Source: Coccinella septempunctata | Lineage: Eukaryota; Arthropoda; Insecta; Coleoptera; Coccinellidae | DNA: 64,000 bases | NCBI RefSeq assembly: GCF_907165205.1 | Contig: NC_058191.1 | Span: 21,036,064-21,100,063, forward strand | Reading direction: 5' to 3' | In this document: positions 45,076 to 56,830 of the stretch, piece by piece | How the letters are laid out: each line of letters starts with the position of its first letter | How positions within the stretch are numbered: position 1 is the stretch's first letter | Translations under genes and position numbers: made by a program | Notes under the pieces: generated by a model | What the model was told of the DNA's origin: nothing | The model's database searches: none | What the model saw: the letters and a program-made list of their open reading frames with translations, nothing else

Positions 45076-45892
45076 GGGAAAACATTTTTCACTCTGTTGG
45101 GCATTCAAGCCACTATTCATTCAACAAGCTCTATTTCTTGACATTTCTACACTTTATTATTTCGAGCATAACTTCTGAATTCAGTTAGCTTTATAAGTGA
45201 GCCCGAGGAACTTCGAATTGAACAAATTCAAATTCTCAACATACTCATACTCATGACGGATTTTATGTGACACATTTTCAAAAAAGGGAAATATAGAATA
45301 TGCTCCCTCCTCTTCCATTACCTCCATGGCAAGGATGGTCGTCTCCTGGTTTTCTGAAATCGCCTTATTTATATGATTGGTGATGATGATGATTATACGT
45401 GGGAAAGAAAGTTTTTTTAGAACATAATGAATTTTTATTTAGACCCGGAAAATAAATTTCAAAAAGCTTCCGAATAGTGATCAAACGATTCAACCCTTAA
45501 TAGAGAGAGTTATTCAAGTTTCATTAAAGAATAAATGCGACCAGTATCGACATATTTATATCATCATATCAACATCTTCTGGGCAAAGCGTATTATTATA
45601 ATTTTGAAGTTCCTCACACATTCTCGGTTCACTTCTTTCCTTTTTGGATGAAAACGCACAAGTCCTTCTATTACTAGTACATACGAAATTTCGATCCTTT
45701 CAAAAGTCTGTGACAGTGACAGTGACAGACGTGACACATATATTGGCTTTGTTCGAGGTGCAATTCTGAACCGGTCAGCGAGAAATCCAAATCTCCAACG
45801 ATACAAAAATAACGAAACAATCCGTTATCACCTACCAATATAGAATATTATTCTTTGTGCATTGTGCATCATTCATAATCGATTCTAATGAT

Positions 45893-46560
45893 CAACTTCT
45901 AGATTTGTTATGGTTCGCAGTTTTCTCTTCTGAAGTAGTATAGCTTGACTCTTTTGACCATTAAGCTTGATTTTCCACTATTTGTTTCGTCAATATCTTC
46001 TTGTACACTTCGTTCTATGACTTCTTCTTCACGTAAACATTTCTATTTTTCAGATAATTTCTGATCAGCTTGCATAGTTTGATCGATTATGCAGCACATC
46101 TAAGCTTATATTCCGTCATGCCACACTCTGTCGAATGCTCTGGAGACGTCTAGTAAAACAAGATCTGTAACTTGTTTATTCTGAAACCCTTCTGTTATAA
46201 TTCTGTGAATATTAGTAATTGTTGCTCCGTTGAATCCGAACTCTGCTGGTATGAGGTTCAAGTGTTCGGTTTCTTCAGTTGGCCTCTTGGCTATAACTCG
46301 CGCCGACAACAAACTTATCGGTCTGTAGTTTTGTGGAAATTTCTTCTCTTTGAATGGTTCGTTGAACACTATGACTTCTTTTGTTTTCCACTCTTTTGGG
46401 TAGAGTTCAGTTCTCATAATTCCATTTGCAGTATTTGTCAGAGCAGCTATCTCTTTTCTAGGTAGTTTTTTTTTATCATTCCTCATCCTATCGCCACCGG
46501 GAGCTTTTCTCTTTTGCAAATTTCTGATTATCTTCATGATTTCAGATGACATTGGGTTTT
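45893..46560 (-). pseudogene. Jockey-type RT relic (copy 5)
   Basis: It contains decayed RT motifs of the same family: a KRKAPGGD start, KKLPRKEIAALTN, ERKFPQNYRPISLLSA-like and LVLLDVSRAFDRVWHDG, followed by fragments up to the QKSQAILLQ strand near 45900. Small deletions occur throughout, including loss of part of the FGFRREHST box and of the whole YADD region. It has no ends and is inactive. Confidence 0.85.
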
Positions 46561-47679
46561 CTATTTCAGCATTTGCTGGTGATTACCGCTAAGAACGCGC
46601 AAACTGCTCAAAGAAAGCCGAAACACGAAATTTAGTGTTTCCCAACGTGTTTCATACTACATATATTATTTCTAATTTTGAATAGGAATCACGGCGGTCA
46701 GTACCTCAAAATTAACTCAGTGAAATTAATGAATTAGACAATATTCAAATTAATTAGATTCAGACAAAATATAAGGTATAAAAAAACAAAGTAATCAATA
46801 GCTGGCAAACCTAGTATGTTTCCACTTCATCACAGATGTTACATTTCCACAAACCACTGAGCCAGCGATGCGGTGATGAGTTACAGACGGAACGTCATAT
46901 TTGACATTGTCTTTCTTTCATCAGAAAAGTTCCTAGTGAAATCAAAATGCTCAAAATTCACAGTTATAAAAATATACAAATATAAACCGAAAATAGGAAA
47001 AACTGCCAAAGAAGTAACTCCAGAAGATAGAATAAGACTTATGATGCAAATTTATTCACTGTGAGTATACCTACCATTTTATAATTCAGAACTATAAGCT
47101 ATCGGATTCGACAATGAGAAAATAATGACGTCTACTGAAATTTCTCGCTGTTCTACGGAATATTGGTTTCGTCAAATTTCATGTAAATATATAGGTCGAT
47201 TAGCACAACTTCAGCTGAATTGATGCTGACAATGTAACAATATTTGTAGCTCTTGGCTACAATCAACTCATTGTGAAAACTGAAAGTTAACACAGAAAAA
47301 GGCAAGTTTCTGGAATTGTGGATGCTAATGCCTAAAAGTATAAACCTTAATGTGAAATGTAAATCCTCCACTCAGGTCATAAATTTTTCAAGTGAATTTT
47401 CGATTGGAATTCCGACGGCTCCAGAAAGAATAAACCTTTGTATAATAAGTTGAGGCGGAGGAATGACAACGCTTTGCTCACAAAGAATTTGTAGAATGAT
47501 AAGAACACAAACTTATCGATTTTATTTGGTGCGTATTGATTCGAAAAATGTGATTTTCTTTGCCTATTTTATACCAACTTGTTCGATGGGAAGGAGAATT
47601 ATCTTGAATGCATTTCGAATGAAAAAGTGTCCGGAGAAACTAGATATCGAAAAGTTATTTGATTGATAGTCGACATGGC
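46561..47679. other. Stretch without recognised gene
   Basis: Short open frames (for example 46873-47064) lack recognisable motifs. No clear repeat ends were found. Confidence 0.4.
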
Positions 47680-48165
47680 CCTAGAGACCTAGAGACCTAA
47701 GCCATATCTTCGCGATTAAGACGCGTGAAGGCGTCTTTAAGCGGTGCTATTCGAGCGAATAAGTCATGACGTCAGTCTTTAAGACGCTTCAAGCGGAACC
47801 TGGCGGTCTCTGGAGAGCGTCTGTGTCGTCTTAAGCGGAAAGAGGTAATATAAAGAAGAAGGGACAATATGTTGTTTATATCGAATTTGATTTGAATTCC
47901 TTCTAGGGAAGAGTGCTTTTACTACCAATAATGCACTTTATGCATTATCATTTAGAATAAATAAATAGTTTTCAAATAATAGCCAAAGAACAGAAATTGA
48001 AAAATTCACAATTCGATTCGCTGTCTAATGACAACGACAGATGACTCAACCATCAGCGATATTCTATTTTTGCGACAACAAAATTAATGAGGTCACGCTT
48101 AAAGACGCTTTAAGACATCGATTAAGACGCTTAATCGCCAAAATATGGCTCTAGTAAGGTCTCCC
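47680..48165. mobile_element. Inverted-repeat element (MITE-like)
   Basis: Both ends carry inverted copies of a GCCATAT...GCGATTAAG...GTCTTTAAGCG arrangement (about 47697-47760 and 48070-48150). AGACC-type outer ends flank them. The interior repeats AAGACGCTT motifs. No ORF and no exact target duplication. Confidence 0.65.
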
Positions 48166-48246
48166 CTAAGGCTGATGTCTAAAACACTGGTGTGTGCACT
48201 TGTCACTGTTTGCGAGCATCGACATTTCAGCAAATCGGGGATATGG

Positions 48247-48585
48247 GATATGGATCAGTTTCGTGGCGGCGCCACCATGTCATTTGCTTCGTTCTATCCT
48301 TGTTCTACCAAAGGAAGTCCAATGGTAGTCTCTCGTTTTATTTTTGCGTTGATATCGAATATCGGTCAACGAGTTCAAAATATGAACTGGCCCATTTTGT
48401 CAGCTGTTACAGAATACTTGTGATTTACAGTTTAATTTTCGTTGTAAAAACAAATCTGACAATATTCAACATACTCATAAGTCGCAGGAAAGTATTCAAA
48501 TTATTTTCAAATATCAATTGACAATGCTCTGTCAAATTCTAAACGGCGCTACCTACAGTAGGAAAAATGAAACTGATCCGATATC
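48247..48585. repeat. Short inverted repeat pair
   Basis: GATATGGATCAGTTTC (48247-48262) faces GAAACTGATCCGATATC (48569-48585). It may mark a small non-autonomous element. The interior has no recognised coding sequence. Confidence 0.45.
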
Positions 48586-49479
48586 TCCGACAGAAATGGA
48601 ACAATTTTACACGTAACATAAAAAAATTATGAAATTCAAACCCACAATCTACAACTGCAGTCAACGCTCTTTGTCTAATTTCAAGTACTGAGGATAGAGA
48701 GAGAGAACAATCGCTTTTTGCAGAACATAGATAATAATTTGTCCCCTCAATTATGTACAAGTAGTTCATGTTTCAGTCAACAGATGAAAAATTCATCTGA
48801 CCTAAAATTTTTGGCGTTATCCGATATTAAGATATTCGCTAGGTCAAATTTCACTAAAATTATTTGGAGTGATCATTGCGTCAGGCAATTCACTATAAGC
48901 ATCTACCACTTTCAAAATATATTACTTTTGAAAAAAAATCAGCATAATCTACATGCATTCGGTATCATGGTTTCTCTGGAAATTCCCAAGTCTGTAATTG
49001 AAATTTTAATGGTGAATTTTTTACAACAAAACAGTTTAGCTACACAATTTTTAATCTGACTTTCAATTTCATAGAAGATCTGTTTTTCTGGATTTCATAT
49101 TGTTTCGGGTATTTTGAGGAACAACATAGCCCTGTATTAGGCTATCACGAATTCCATAAGGTGAAGATCTACGACGATACCTCTCCATTGCAGTGTTAAC
49201 ATTTGAGGGTTTTGCAAGATGAGTTGGGAATAAGACAAAGGAGGGGGAATGAGGATATTACAATGAAATATATGACTTCAATTCGGTTGCTGAAAGAAGG
49301 CAGACAAAAGATGTTTTTTCATTGCTTTACTGAATTCATGAGATTTTTCAATCCGATGAGGGACATTTGCCGAAACGCAGTACCTATCTACCCAATGAGG
49401 TAGATTTACCGGCTTGAATATTAAAATTTCAACATTCCTGAAATTGTTTCTCGACTTCTTTGTGATCATTCACATCTCA
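48586..49479. other. Stretch without recognised gene
   Basis: AT-rich DNA with only short, motif-free open frames. Confidence 0.4.
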
Positions 49480-49645
49480 TAATCCGCGAGCTGGCGACGA
49501 AAATCGGCAAGAGTTTTGTAATGGCTCATATTTAAACATTAGTTAGTTTTGGTGGTGTACATGAGTCAGAACCCACTGTCAAGGTCAGGTAGTGGAACAA
49601 CTGGCGGCGACGCTCTTTGATTTATGTAAAATTACAATATCCGCA
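49480..49645 (+). repeat. Inverted repeat B, left copy
   Basis: The segment is repeated in reverse orientation at 58298-58460. Landmarks are AAGGTCAGGTAGTGGAACA, GCGGCGACGC, AAAATCGGCAA and GTAATGGCTCAT. The pair brackets the Helitron region. Positions 49646-50510 hold nothing else I recognise. Confidence 0.75.
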
Positions 49646-51346
49646 CTTTGGGTGACTGCTGACTGCCTATGTGGTCTGACTATTTTATTCTCAAATAATA
49701 TATGATATTTGAGCAATAAATGCATTTTCAGCCATTACAAATCTGAAACGACATCATTAAGGCAGCAACATCTGTGGGGTACTGACCCACCGCGTTTCAC
49801 TGAAATAAGGTCTGACCACTTTCTCCAGTTTTCTGTTCTAGCTGAGTGACTATTTTCAAAATAGTTGCAGAGTATCATAGATTAAATTAAAATATAGATG
49901 GATCACTCTGACAAGTGGCGCCACCTATTGTTATGGTACACTAATCACAAAAATTATTCTGAATTTGATCGTTAGGTATCAGTGCATTTTGAGCTTTCGA
50001 TCGTTATCACTCGTGAATGACCGTGATCTCCGCCGAATATTCAAACGACTAATAAAGATATCTATAGACCGACAGATGTATTTTTGATTATCTATCAATT
50101 TACGAATTGACATAATTTTCTAATAAATTATTCAATAGGCGAAGCGAAATATCTGCTAGAGTGAAGTCGTGCTGTGTTGTTGGGTGCAAAAATCGTGATG
50201 CAAGAAGGTAATTTTGCGACATTACATTGAATTCAAAAGACCTTAAAACCTTTATTGAACAAGTTCATAGGATGTTCGCTACTTCCCCAAAGTACAATTA
50301 AACATCGCCCTACAATACTCTGGAGGAGGCAGGGTTTTCTCACTGAGGTTTCTTCTCTGAGCTCTTGTATCATACGCCGAATTATGTATGGTACCTGCTC
50401 ATTCCATCAACCTCTACTGAAACTTTTTCATGTCATACAACATACAATCATATGCTTTATTGTTTGATATTCAAAAATGTATTGCTGATATTCAATAGAA
50501 TATGCGTATATCTAATATATAAAATTCTCGTGTCATAGTTTTCGTTACCGTACTCCTCCGAAACGGCTTGACCGATTTTGATGAAATTTTTTGTGCTTAT
50601 CCGGTATCTATGAGAATCGGCCAACATCTATTTTTCATCCCCCTAAATGTTAGGGGTAGCCCACCCCTAAATTTTTTATTTCATTTTTTGGACAAAATTT
50701 TTAATTTCTATTTTTTTATGATACAACATACAAAAATACATACAATCCTCAATTTTCACCCTTCAACGATCAACCCTTATTTTTTAATAGCCATTTAAGT
50801 AATTTAATCATTTTTCCTCTCCGGTCGAAAACTGATCAATCATCATTTAATTAGTTATCCCCGCCAGATGTCTACAGGTGTCACTTCTGACCCAGTAAAC
50901 AGCACGAACGAACGAACGAACGCTAGATGGACTAACAAAAAATATTGTTCACGCTATAGCATTAAGAGATTGATATTGTTTAATAGTGTTACTGTCGTAA
51001 TTGTTTAATTAATGATATATAATTTTAAGGAATAAATTATAATAACCTAAAAATAATGTTTGCCTTTTGTTATTTTTATATTCCCTCATCGTTCACAGCG
51101 CTCCATGCTTATTTCACGCATATACCACATTCTTACATACATACAATATACACATTCTAACATACATACATACTTACAATAAGTAAGCTATTTTTTGTCT
51201 ACACTAGAAATTACTAGGAAATTATTTATATGGCAAAACAACGTTTGCCGGGTCAGCTATCTATGAGAATCGGCCAACATCTATTTTTCACCCCCCTAAA
51301 TGTTAGGGGTAGTCCACCCCTAAATTTTTTTTTGTATTTTTTAGAC

Positions 51347-51357
51347 AAAATTTTTAA
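51347..51357. repeat. 11-bp direct repeat, left of array
   Basis: AAAATTTTTAA precedes the array and recurs at 56831-56841 right after it. In the neighbouring Helitron copies this same sequence occurs once and continues into TTTCTATTTTT, so the array seems inserted here with a duplicated target. Confidence 0.65.
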
Positions 51358-51411
51358 TGAAATGAAAGGTTTAGCGGCATGCAGACAGGAATTGAATTCT
51401 GAAAAAAGTAC

Positions 51412-51483
51412 CACCCAGAGCAGGATTCGAACCTACGCCCCCTGATTACCGGTCAGGTACTCTCCCAACTGAGCTACCCGGGC
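51412..51483 (-). tRNA. tRNA-like gene, anticodon GGU (array copy 1)
   Basis: The 72 nt fold as a full cloverleaf: acceptor GCCCGGG with TCTGGGT (three G-U pairs), D arm GCTC/GAGT, a 5-bp anticodon stem CCTGA/TCAGG and a T arm GTAGG/CCTGC around TTCGAAT. The box A (TAGCTCAGTTGG) and box B (GGTTCGAATCC) match Pol III consensus, and a T6 terminator begins four bases downstream. The anticodon GGU reads threonine codon ACC, but the 5' half resembles tRNA-Lys. Position 33 is C instead of the near-universal U. It may be a transcribed tRNA-like RNA rather than a translating tRNA. Confidence 0.75.
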
Positions 51484-51819
51484 TGACGTGAGGATCCATC
51501 TGCATTGTCTGGCTACCACTATCCCCAGAATTCACATGTTAGTATTATCACTTTCGAACTCCGGCGTTCGGAAGCGATTGGAAATGTTAAAGGTGGAGGG
51601 GATACACATTCGCTTTCAATGATCTTCGGGATTCAACATATCCATTTCCCGGTGCGTCGTCGACATATAGCGATATCAGCGGGGATCGGATGCGAACCTC
51701 CGATCATTGAACAAATTAAGCCGAAAATATCAATTGTGATGATAGTTTAGTGTCTGAAAATATAATGAAATGAAAGGTTTAGCGGCATGCAGACAGGAAT
51801 TGAATTCTGAAAAAAGTAC

Positions 51820-51891
51820 CACCCAGAGCAGGATTCGAACCTACGCCCCCTGATTACCGGTCAGGTACTCTCCCAACTGAGCTACCCGGGC
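51820..51891 (-). tRNA. tRNA-like gene, anticodon GGU (array copy 2)
   Basis: Identical in sequence to array copy 1, 408 bp downstream, with the same boxes, C33 and T6 terminator. Confidence 0.75.
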
Positions 51892-52227
51892 TGACGTGAG
51901 GATCCATCTGCATTGTCTGGCTACCACTATCCCCAGAATTCACATGTTAGTATTATCACTTTCGAACTCCGGCGTTCGGAAGCGATTGGAAATGTTAAAG
52001 GTGGAGGGGATACACATTCGCTTTCAATGATCTTCGGGATTCAACATATCCATTTCCCGGTGCGTCGTCGACATATAGCGATATCAGCGGGGATCGGATG
52101 CGAACCTCCGATCATTGAACAAATTAAGCCGAAAATATCAATTGTGATGATAGTTTAGTGTCTGAAAATATAATGAAATGAAAGGTTTAGCGGCATGCAG
52201 ACAGGAATTGAATTCTGAAAAAAGTAC

Positions 52228-52299
52228 CACCCAGAGCAGGATTCGAACCTACGCCCCCTGATTACCGGTCAGGTACTCTCCCAACTGAGCTACCCGGGC
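52228..52299 (-). tRNA. tRNA-like gene, anticodon GGU (array copy 3)
   Basis: Third unit of block 1. Cloverleaf and Pol III signals are unchanged. Confidence 0.75.
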
Positions 52300-52635
52300 T
52301 GACGTGAGGATCCATCTGCATTGTCTGGCTACCACTATCCCCAGAATTCACATGTTAGTATTATCACTTTCGAACTCCGGCGTTCGGAAGCGATTGGAAA
52401 TGTTAAAGGTGGAGGGGATACACATTCGCTTTCAATGATCTTCGGGATTCAACATATCCATTTCCCGGTGCGTCGTCGACATATAGCGATATCAGCGGGG
52501 ATCGGATGCGAACCTCCGATCATTGAACAAATTAAGCCGAAAATATCAATTGTGATGATAGTTTAGTGTCTGAAAATATAATGAAATGAAAGGTTTAGCG
52601 GCATGCAGACAGGAATTGAATTCTGAAAAAAGTAC

Positions 52636-52707
52636 CACCCAGAGCAGGATTCGAACCTACGCCCCCTGATTACCGGTCAGGTACTCTCCCAACTGAGCTA
52701 CCCGGGC
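52636..52707 (-). tRNA. tRNA-like gene, anticodon GGU (array copy 4)
   Basis: Fourth unit of block 1. The tRNA-like part is unchanged, while its spacer carries the one substitution of this block. Confidence 0.75.
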
Positions 52708-53043
52708 TGACGTGAGGATCCATCTGCATTGTCTGGCTACCACTATCCCCAGAATTCACATGTTAGTATTATCACTTTCGAACTCCGGCGTTCGGAAGCG
52801 ATTGGAAATGTTAAAGGTGGAGGGGATACACATTCGCTTTCAATGATCTTCGGGATTCAACATATCCATTTCCCTGTGCGTCGTCGACATATAGCGATAT
52901 CAGCGGGGATCGGATGCGAACCTCCGATCATTGAACAAATTAAGCCGAAAATATCAATTGTGATGATAGTTTAGTGTCTGAAAATATAATGAAATGAAAG
53001 GTTTAGCGGCATGCAGACAGGAATTGAATTCTGAAAAAAGTAC

Positions 53044-53115
53044 CACCCAGAGCAGGATTCGAACCTACGCCCCCTGATTACCGGTCAGGTACTCTCCCAA
53101 CTGAGCTACCCGGGC
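53044..53115 (-). tRNA. tRNA-like gene, anticodon GGU (array copy 5, next to inversion)
   Basis: Last minus-strand copy. The next copy is 297 bp away on the plus strand, so these two are transcribed divergently from the inversion centre. Confidence 0.75.
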
Positions 53116-53412
53116 TGACGTGAGGATCCATCTGCATTGTCTGGCTACCACTATCCCCAGAATTCACATGTTAGTATTATCACTTTCGAACTCCGGCGTT
53201 CGGAAGCGATTGGAAATGTTAAAGGTGGAGGGGATACACATTCGCTTTCAATGATCTTCGGGATTCAACATATCCATTTCCCGGTGCGTCGTCGACATAT
53301 AGCGATATCAGCGGGGATCGGATGCGAACCTCCGATCATTGAACAAATTAAGCCGAAAATATCAATTCTGGGGATAGTGGTAGCCAGACAATGCAGATGG
53401 ATCCTCACGTCA

Positions 53413-53484
53413 GCCCGGGTAGCTCAGTTGGGAGAGTACCTGACCGGTAATCAGGGGGCGTAGGTTCGAATCCTGCTCTGGGTG
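53413..53484 (+). tRNA. tRNA-like gene, anticodon GGU (array copy 6)
   Basis: First plus-strand copy after the inversion, with the T6 terminator at 53489-53494. Confidence 0.75.
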
Positions 53485-53820
53485 GTACTTTTTTCAGAAT
53501 TCAATTCCTGTCTGCATGCCGCTAAACCTTTCATTTCATTATATTTTCAGACACTAAACTATCATCACAATTGATATTTTCGGCTTAATTTGTTCAATGA
53601 TCGGAGGTTCGCATCCGATCCCCGCTGATATCGCTATATGTCGACGACGCACCGGGAAATGGATATGTTGAATCCCGAAGATCATTGAAAGCGAATGTGT
53701 ATCCCCTCCACCTTTAACATTTCCAATCGCTTCCGAACGCCGGAGTTCGAAAGTGATAATACTAACATGTGAATTCTGGGGATAGTGGTAGCCAGACAAT
53801 GCAGATGGATCCTCACGTCA

Positions 53821-53892
53821 GCCCGGGTAGCTCAGTTGGGAGAGTACCTGACCGGTAATCAGGGGGCGTAGGTTCGAATCCTGCTCTGGGTG
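53821..53892 (+). tRNA. tRNA-like gene, anticodon GGU (array copy 7)
   Basis: Second unit of block 2. Boxes A and B and terminator intact. Confidence 0.75.
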
Positions 53893-54228
53893 GTACTTTT
53901 TTCAGAATTCAATTCCTGTCTGCATGCCGCTAAACCTTTCATTTCATTATATTTTCAGACACTAAACTATCATCACAATTGATATTTTCGGCTTAATTTG
54001 TTCAATGATCGGAGGTTCGCATCCGATCCCCGCTGATATCGCTATATGTCGACGACGCACCGGGAAATGGATATGTTGAATCCCGAAGATCATTGAAAGC
54101 GAATGTGTATCCCCTCCACCTTTAACATTTCCAATCGCTTCCGAACGCCGGAGTTCGAAAGTGATAATACTAACATGTGAATTCTGGGGATAGTGGTAGC
54201 CAGACAATGCAGATGGATCCTCACGTCA

Positions 54229-54300
54229 GCCCGGGTAGCTCAGTTGGGAGAGTACCTGACCGGTAATCAGGGGGCGTAGGTTCGAATCCTGCTCTGGGTG
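54229..54300 (+). tRNA. tRNA-like gene, anticodon GGU (array copy 8)
   Basis: Third unit of block 2, identical. Confidence 0.75.
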
Positions 54301-54636
54301 GTACTTTTTTCAGAATTCAATTCCTGTCTGCATGCCGCTAAACCTTTCATTTCATTATATTTTCAGACACTAAACTATCATCACAATTGATATTTTCGGC
54401 TTAATTTGTTCAATGATCGGAGGTTCGCATCCGATCCCCGCTGATATCGCTATATGTCGACGACGCACCGGGAAATGGATATGTTGAATCCCGAAGATCA
54501 TTGAAAGCGAATGTGTATCCCCTCCACCTTTAACATTTCCAATCGCTTCCGAACGCCGGAGTTCGAAAGTGATAATACTAACATGTGAATTCTGGGGATA
54601 GTGGTAGCCAGACAATGCAGATGGATCCTCACGTCA

Positions 54637-54708
54637 GCCCGGGTAGCTCAGTTGGGAGAGTACCTGACCGGTAATCAGGGGGCGTAGGTTCGAATCCTGC
54701 TCTGGGTG
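54637..54708 (+). tRNA. tRNA-like gene, anticodon GGU (array copy 9)
   Basis: Fourth unit of block 2, identical. Confidence 0.75.
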
Positions 54709-55044
54709 GTACTTTTTTCAGAATTCAATTCCTGTCTGCATGCCGCTAAACCTTTCATTTCATTATATTTTCAGACACTAAACTATCATCACAATTGATA
54801 TTTTCGGCTTAATTTGTTCAATGATCGGAGGTTCGCATCCGATCCCCGCTGATATCGCTATATGTCGACGACGCACCGGGAAATGGATATGTTGAATCCC
54901 GAAGATCATTGAAAGCGAATGTGTATCCCCTCCACCTTTAACATTTCCAATCGCTTCCGAACGCCGGAGTTCGAAAGTGATAATACTAACATGTGAATTC
55001 TGGGGATAGTGGTAGCCAGACAATGCAGATGGATCCTCACGTCA

Positions 55045-55116
55045 GCCCGGGTAGCTCAGTTGGGAGAGTACCTGACCGGTAATCAGGGGGCGTAGGTTCG
55101 AATCCTGCTCTGGGTG
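55045..55116 (+). tRNA. tRNA-like gene, anticodon GGU (array copy 10)
   Basis: Fifth unit of block 2, identical. Confidence 0.75.
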
Positions 55117-55452
55117 GTACTTTTTTCAGAATTCAATTCCTGTCTGCATGCCGCTAAACCTTTCATTTCATTATATTTTCAGACACTAAACTATCATCAC
55201 AATTGATATTTTCGGCTTAATTTGTTCAATGATCGGAGGTTCGCATCCGATCCCCGCTGATATCGCTATATGTCGACGACGCACCGGGAAATGGATATGT
55301 TGAATCCCGAAGATCATTGAAAGCGAATGTGTATCCCCTCCACCTTTAACATTTCCAATCGCTTCCGAACGCCGGAGTTCGAAAGTGATAATACTAACAT
55401 GTGAATTCTGGGGATAGTGGTAGCCAGACAATGCAGATGGATCCTCACGTCA

Positions 55453-55524
55453 GCCCGGGTAGCTCAGTTGGGAGAGTACCTGACCGGTAATCAGGGGGCG
55501 TAGGTTCGAATCCTGCTCTGGGTG
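55453..55524 (+). tRNA. tRNA-like gene, anticodon GGU (array copy 11)
   Basis: Sixth unit of block 2. A single T-to-C change lies downstream in the spacer (about 55582). Confidence 0.75.
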
Positions 55525-55860
55525 GTACTTTTTTCAGAATTCAATTCCTGTCTGCATGCCGCTAAACCTTTCATTTCATTACATTTTCAGACACTAAACT
55601 ATCATCACAATTGATATTTTCGGCTTAATTTGTTCAATGATCGGAGGTTCGCATCCGATCCCCGCTGATATCGCTATATGTCGACGACGCACCGGGAAAT
55701 GGATATGTTGAATCCCGAAGATCATTGAAAGCGAATGTGTATCCCCTCCACCTTTAACATTTCCAATCGCTTCCGAACGCCGGAGTTCGAAAGTGATAAT
55801 ACTAACATGTGAATTCTGGGGATAGTGGTAGCCAGACAATGCAGATGGATCCTCACGTCA

Positions 55861-55932
55861 GCCCGGGTAGCTCAGTTGGGAGAGTACCTGACCGGTAATC
55901 AGGGGGCGTAGGTTCGAATCCTGCTCTGGGTG
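55861..55932 (+). tRNA. tRNA-like gene, anticodon GGU (array copy 12)
   Basis: Seventh unit of block 2, identical. Confidence 0.75.
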
Positions 55933-56268
55933 GTACTTTTTTCAGAATTCAATTCCTGTCTGCATGCCGCTAAACCTTTCATTTCATTATATTTTCAGAC
56001 ACTAAACTATCATCACAATTGATATTTTCGGCTTAATTTGTTCAATGATCGGAGGTTCGCATCCGATCCCCGCTGATATCGCTATATGTCGACGACGCAC
56101 CGGGAAATGGATATGTTGAATCCCGAAGATCATTGAAAGCGAATGTGTATCCCCTCCACCTTTAACATTTCCAATCGCTTCCGAACGCCGGAGTTCGAAA
56201 GTGATAATACTAACATGTGAATTCTGGGGATAGTGGTAGCCAGACAATGCAGATGGATCCTCACGTCA

Positions 56269-56340
56269 GCCCGGGTAGCTCAGTTGGGAGAGTACCTGAC
56301 CGGTAATCAGGGGGCGTAGGTTCGAATCCTGCTCTGGGTG
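56269..56340 (+). tRNA. tRNA-like gene, anticodon GGU (array copy 13)
   Basis: Eighth unit of block 2, identical. Confidence 0.75.
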
Positions 56341-56676
56341 GTACTTTTTTCAGAATTCAATTCCTGTCTGCATGCCGCTAAACCTTTCATTTCATTATAT
56401 TTTCAGACACTAAACTATCATCACAATTGATATTTTCGGCTTAATTTGTTCAATGATCGGAGGTTCGCATCCGATCCCCGCTGATATCGCTATATGTCGA
56501 CGACGCACCGGGAAATGGATATGTTGAATCCCGAAGATCATTGAAAGCGAATGTGTATCCCCTCCACCTTTAACATTTCCAATCGCTTCCGAACGCCGGA
56601 GTTCGAAAGTGATAATACTAACATGTGAATTCTGGGGATAGTGGTAGCCAGACAATGCAGATGGATCCTCACGTCA

Positions 56677-56748
56677 GCCCGGGTAGCTCAGTTGGGAGAG
56701 TACCTGACCGGTAATCAGGGGGCGTAGGTTCGAATCCTGCTCTGGGTG
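56677..56748 (+). tRNA. tRNA-like gene, anticodon GGU (array copy 14, outermost)
   Basis: The last copy keeps the full cloverleaf. The base two positions before the T6 run is changed (TACT to TTCT), the only difference around a tRNA-like gene in the array. Confidence 0.75.
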
Positions 56749-56830
56749 GTTCTTTTTTCAGAATTCAATTCCTGTCTGCATGCCGCTAAACCTTTCATTT
56801 CATTATATTTTCAGACACTAAACTATCATC

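Larger units (their letters stand above)
51358..53367 (+). repeat. 408-bp tandem array, block 1 (about 4.9 units)
   Basis: Units repeat every 408 bp with almost no divergence; one G-to-T change is seen at about 52875. Each unit carries a tRNA-like gene on the minus strand plus about 330 bp of spacer. The conserved 81-codon open frame in each spacer shows no protein signature and is probably incidental. The block ends abruptly at ATATCAATT, where orientation flips. Confidence 0.95.
53368..56830 (-). repeat. 408-bp tandem array, block 2 (about 8.5 units, inverted)
   Basis: The same unit occurs in reverse orientation. The junction with block 1 shares a short AATT, as in microhomology-mediated inversion or template switching. 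A T-to-C change is seen at about 55582, and an A-to-T just after the last tRNA-like gene. The outer end stops at 56830, against the 11-bp repeat. Confidence 0.95.

Noticed and set aside
51505..56655. Repeated 81-codon open frame in each 408-bp unit as a real gene
   Set aside because: It is preserved only because the DNA units are nearly identical. It lacks recognisable domains or a translation context, and it overlaps spacer next to Pol III genes.
51358..56830. CRISPR-like array
   Set aside because: Units are 408 bp, fully repetitive, without variable spacers, and the genome is eukaryotic.
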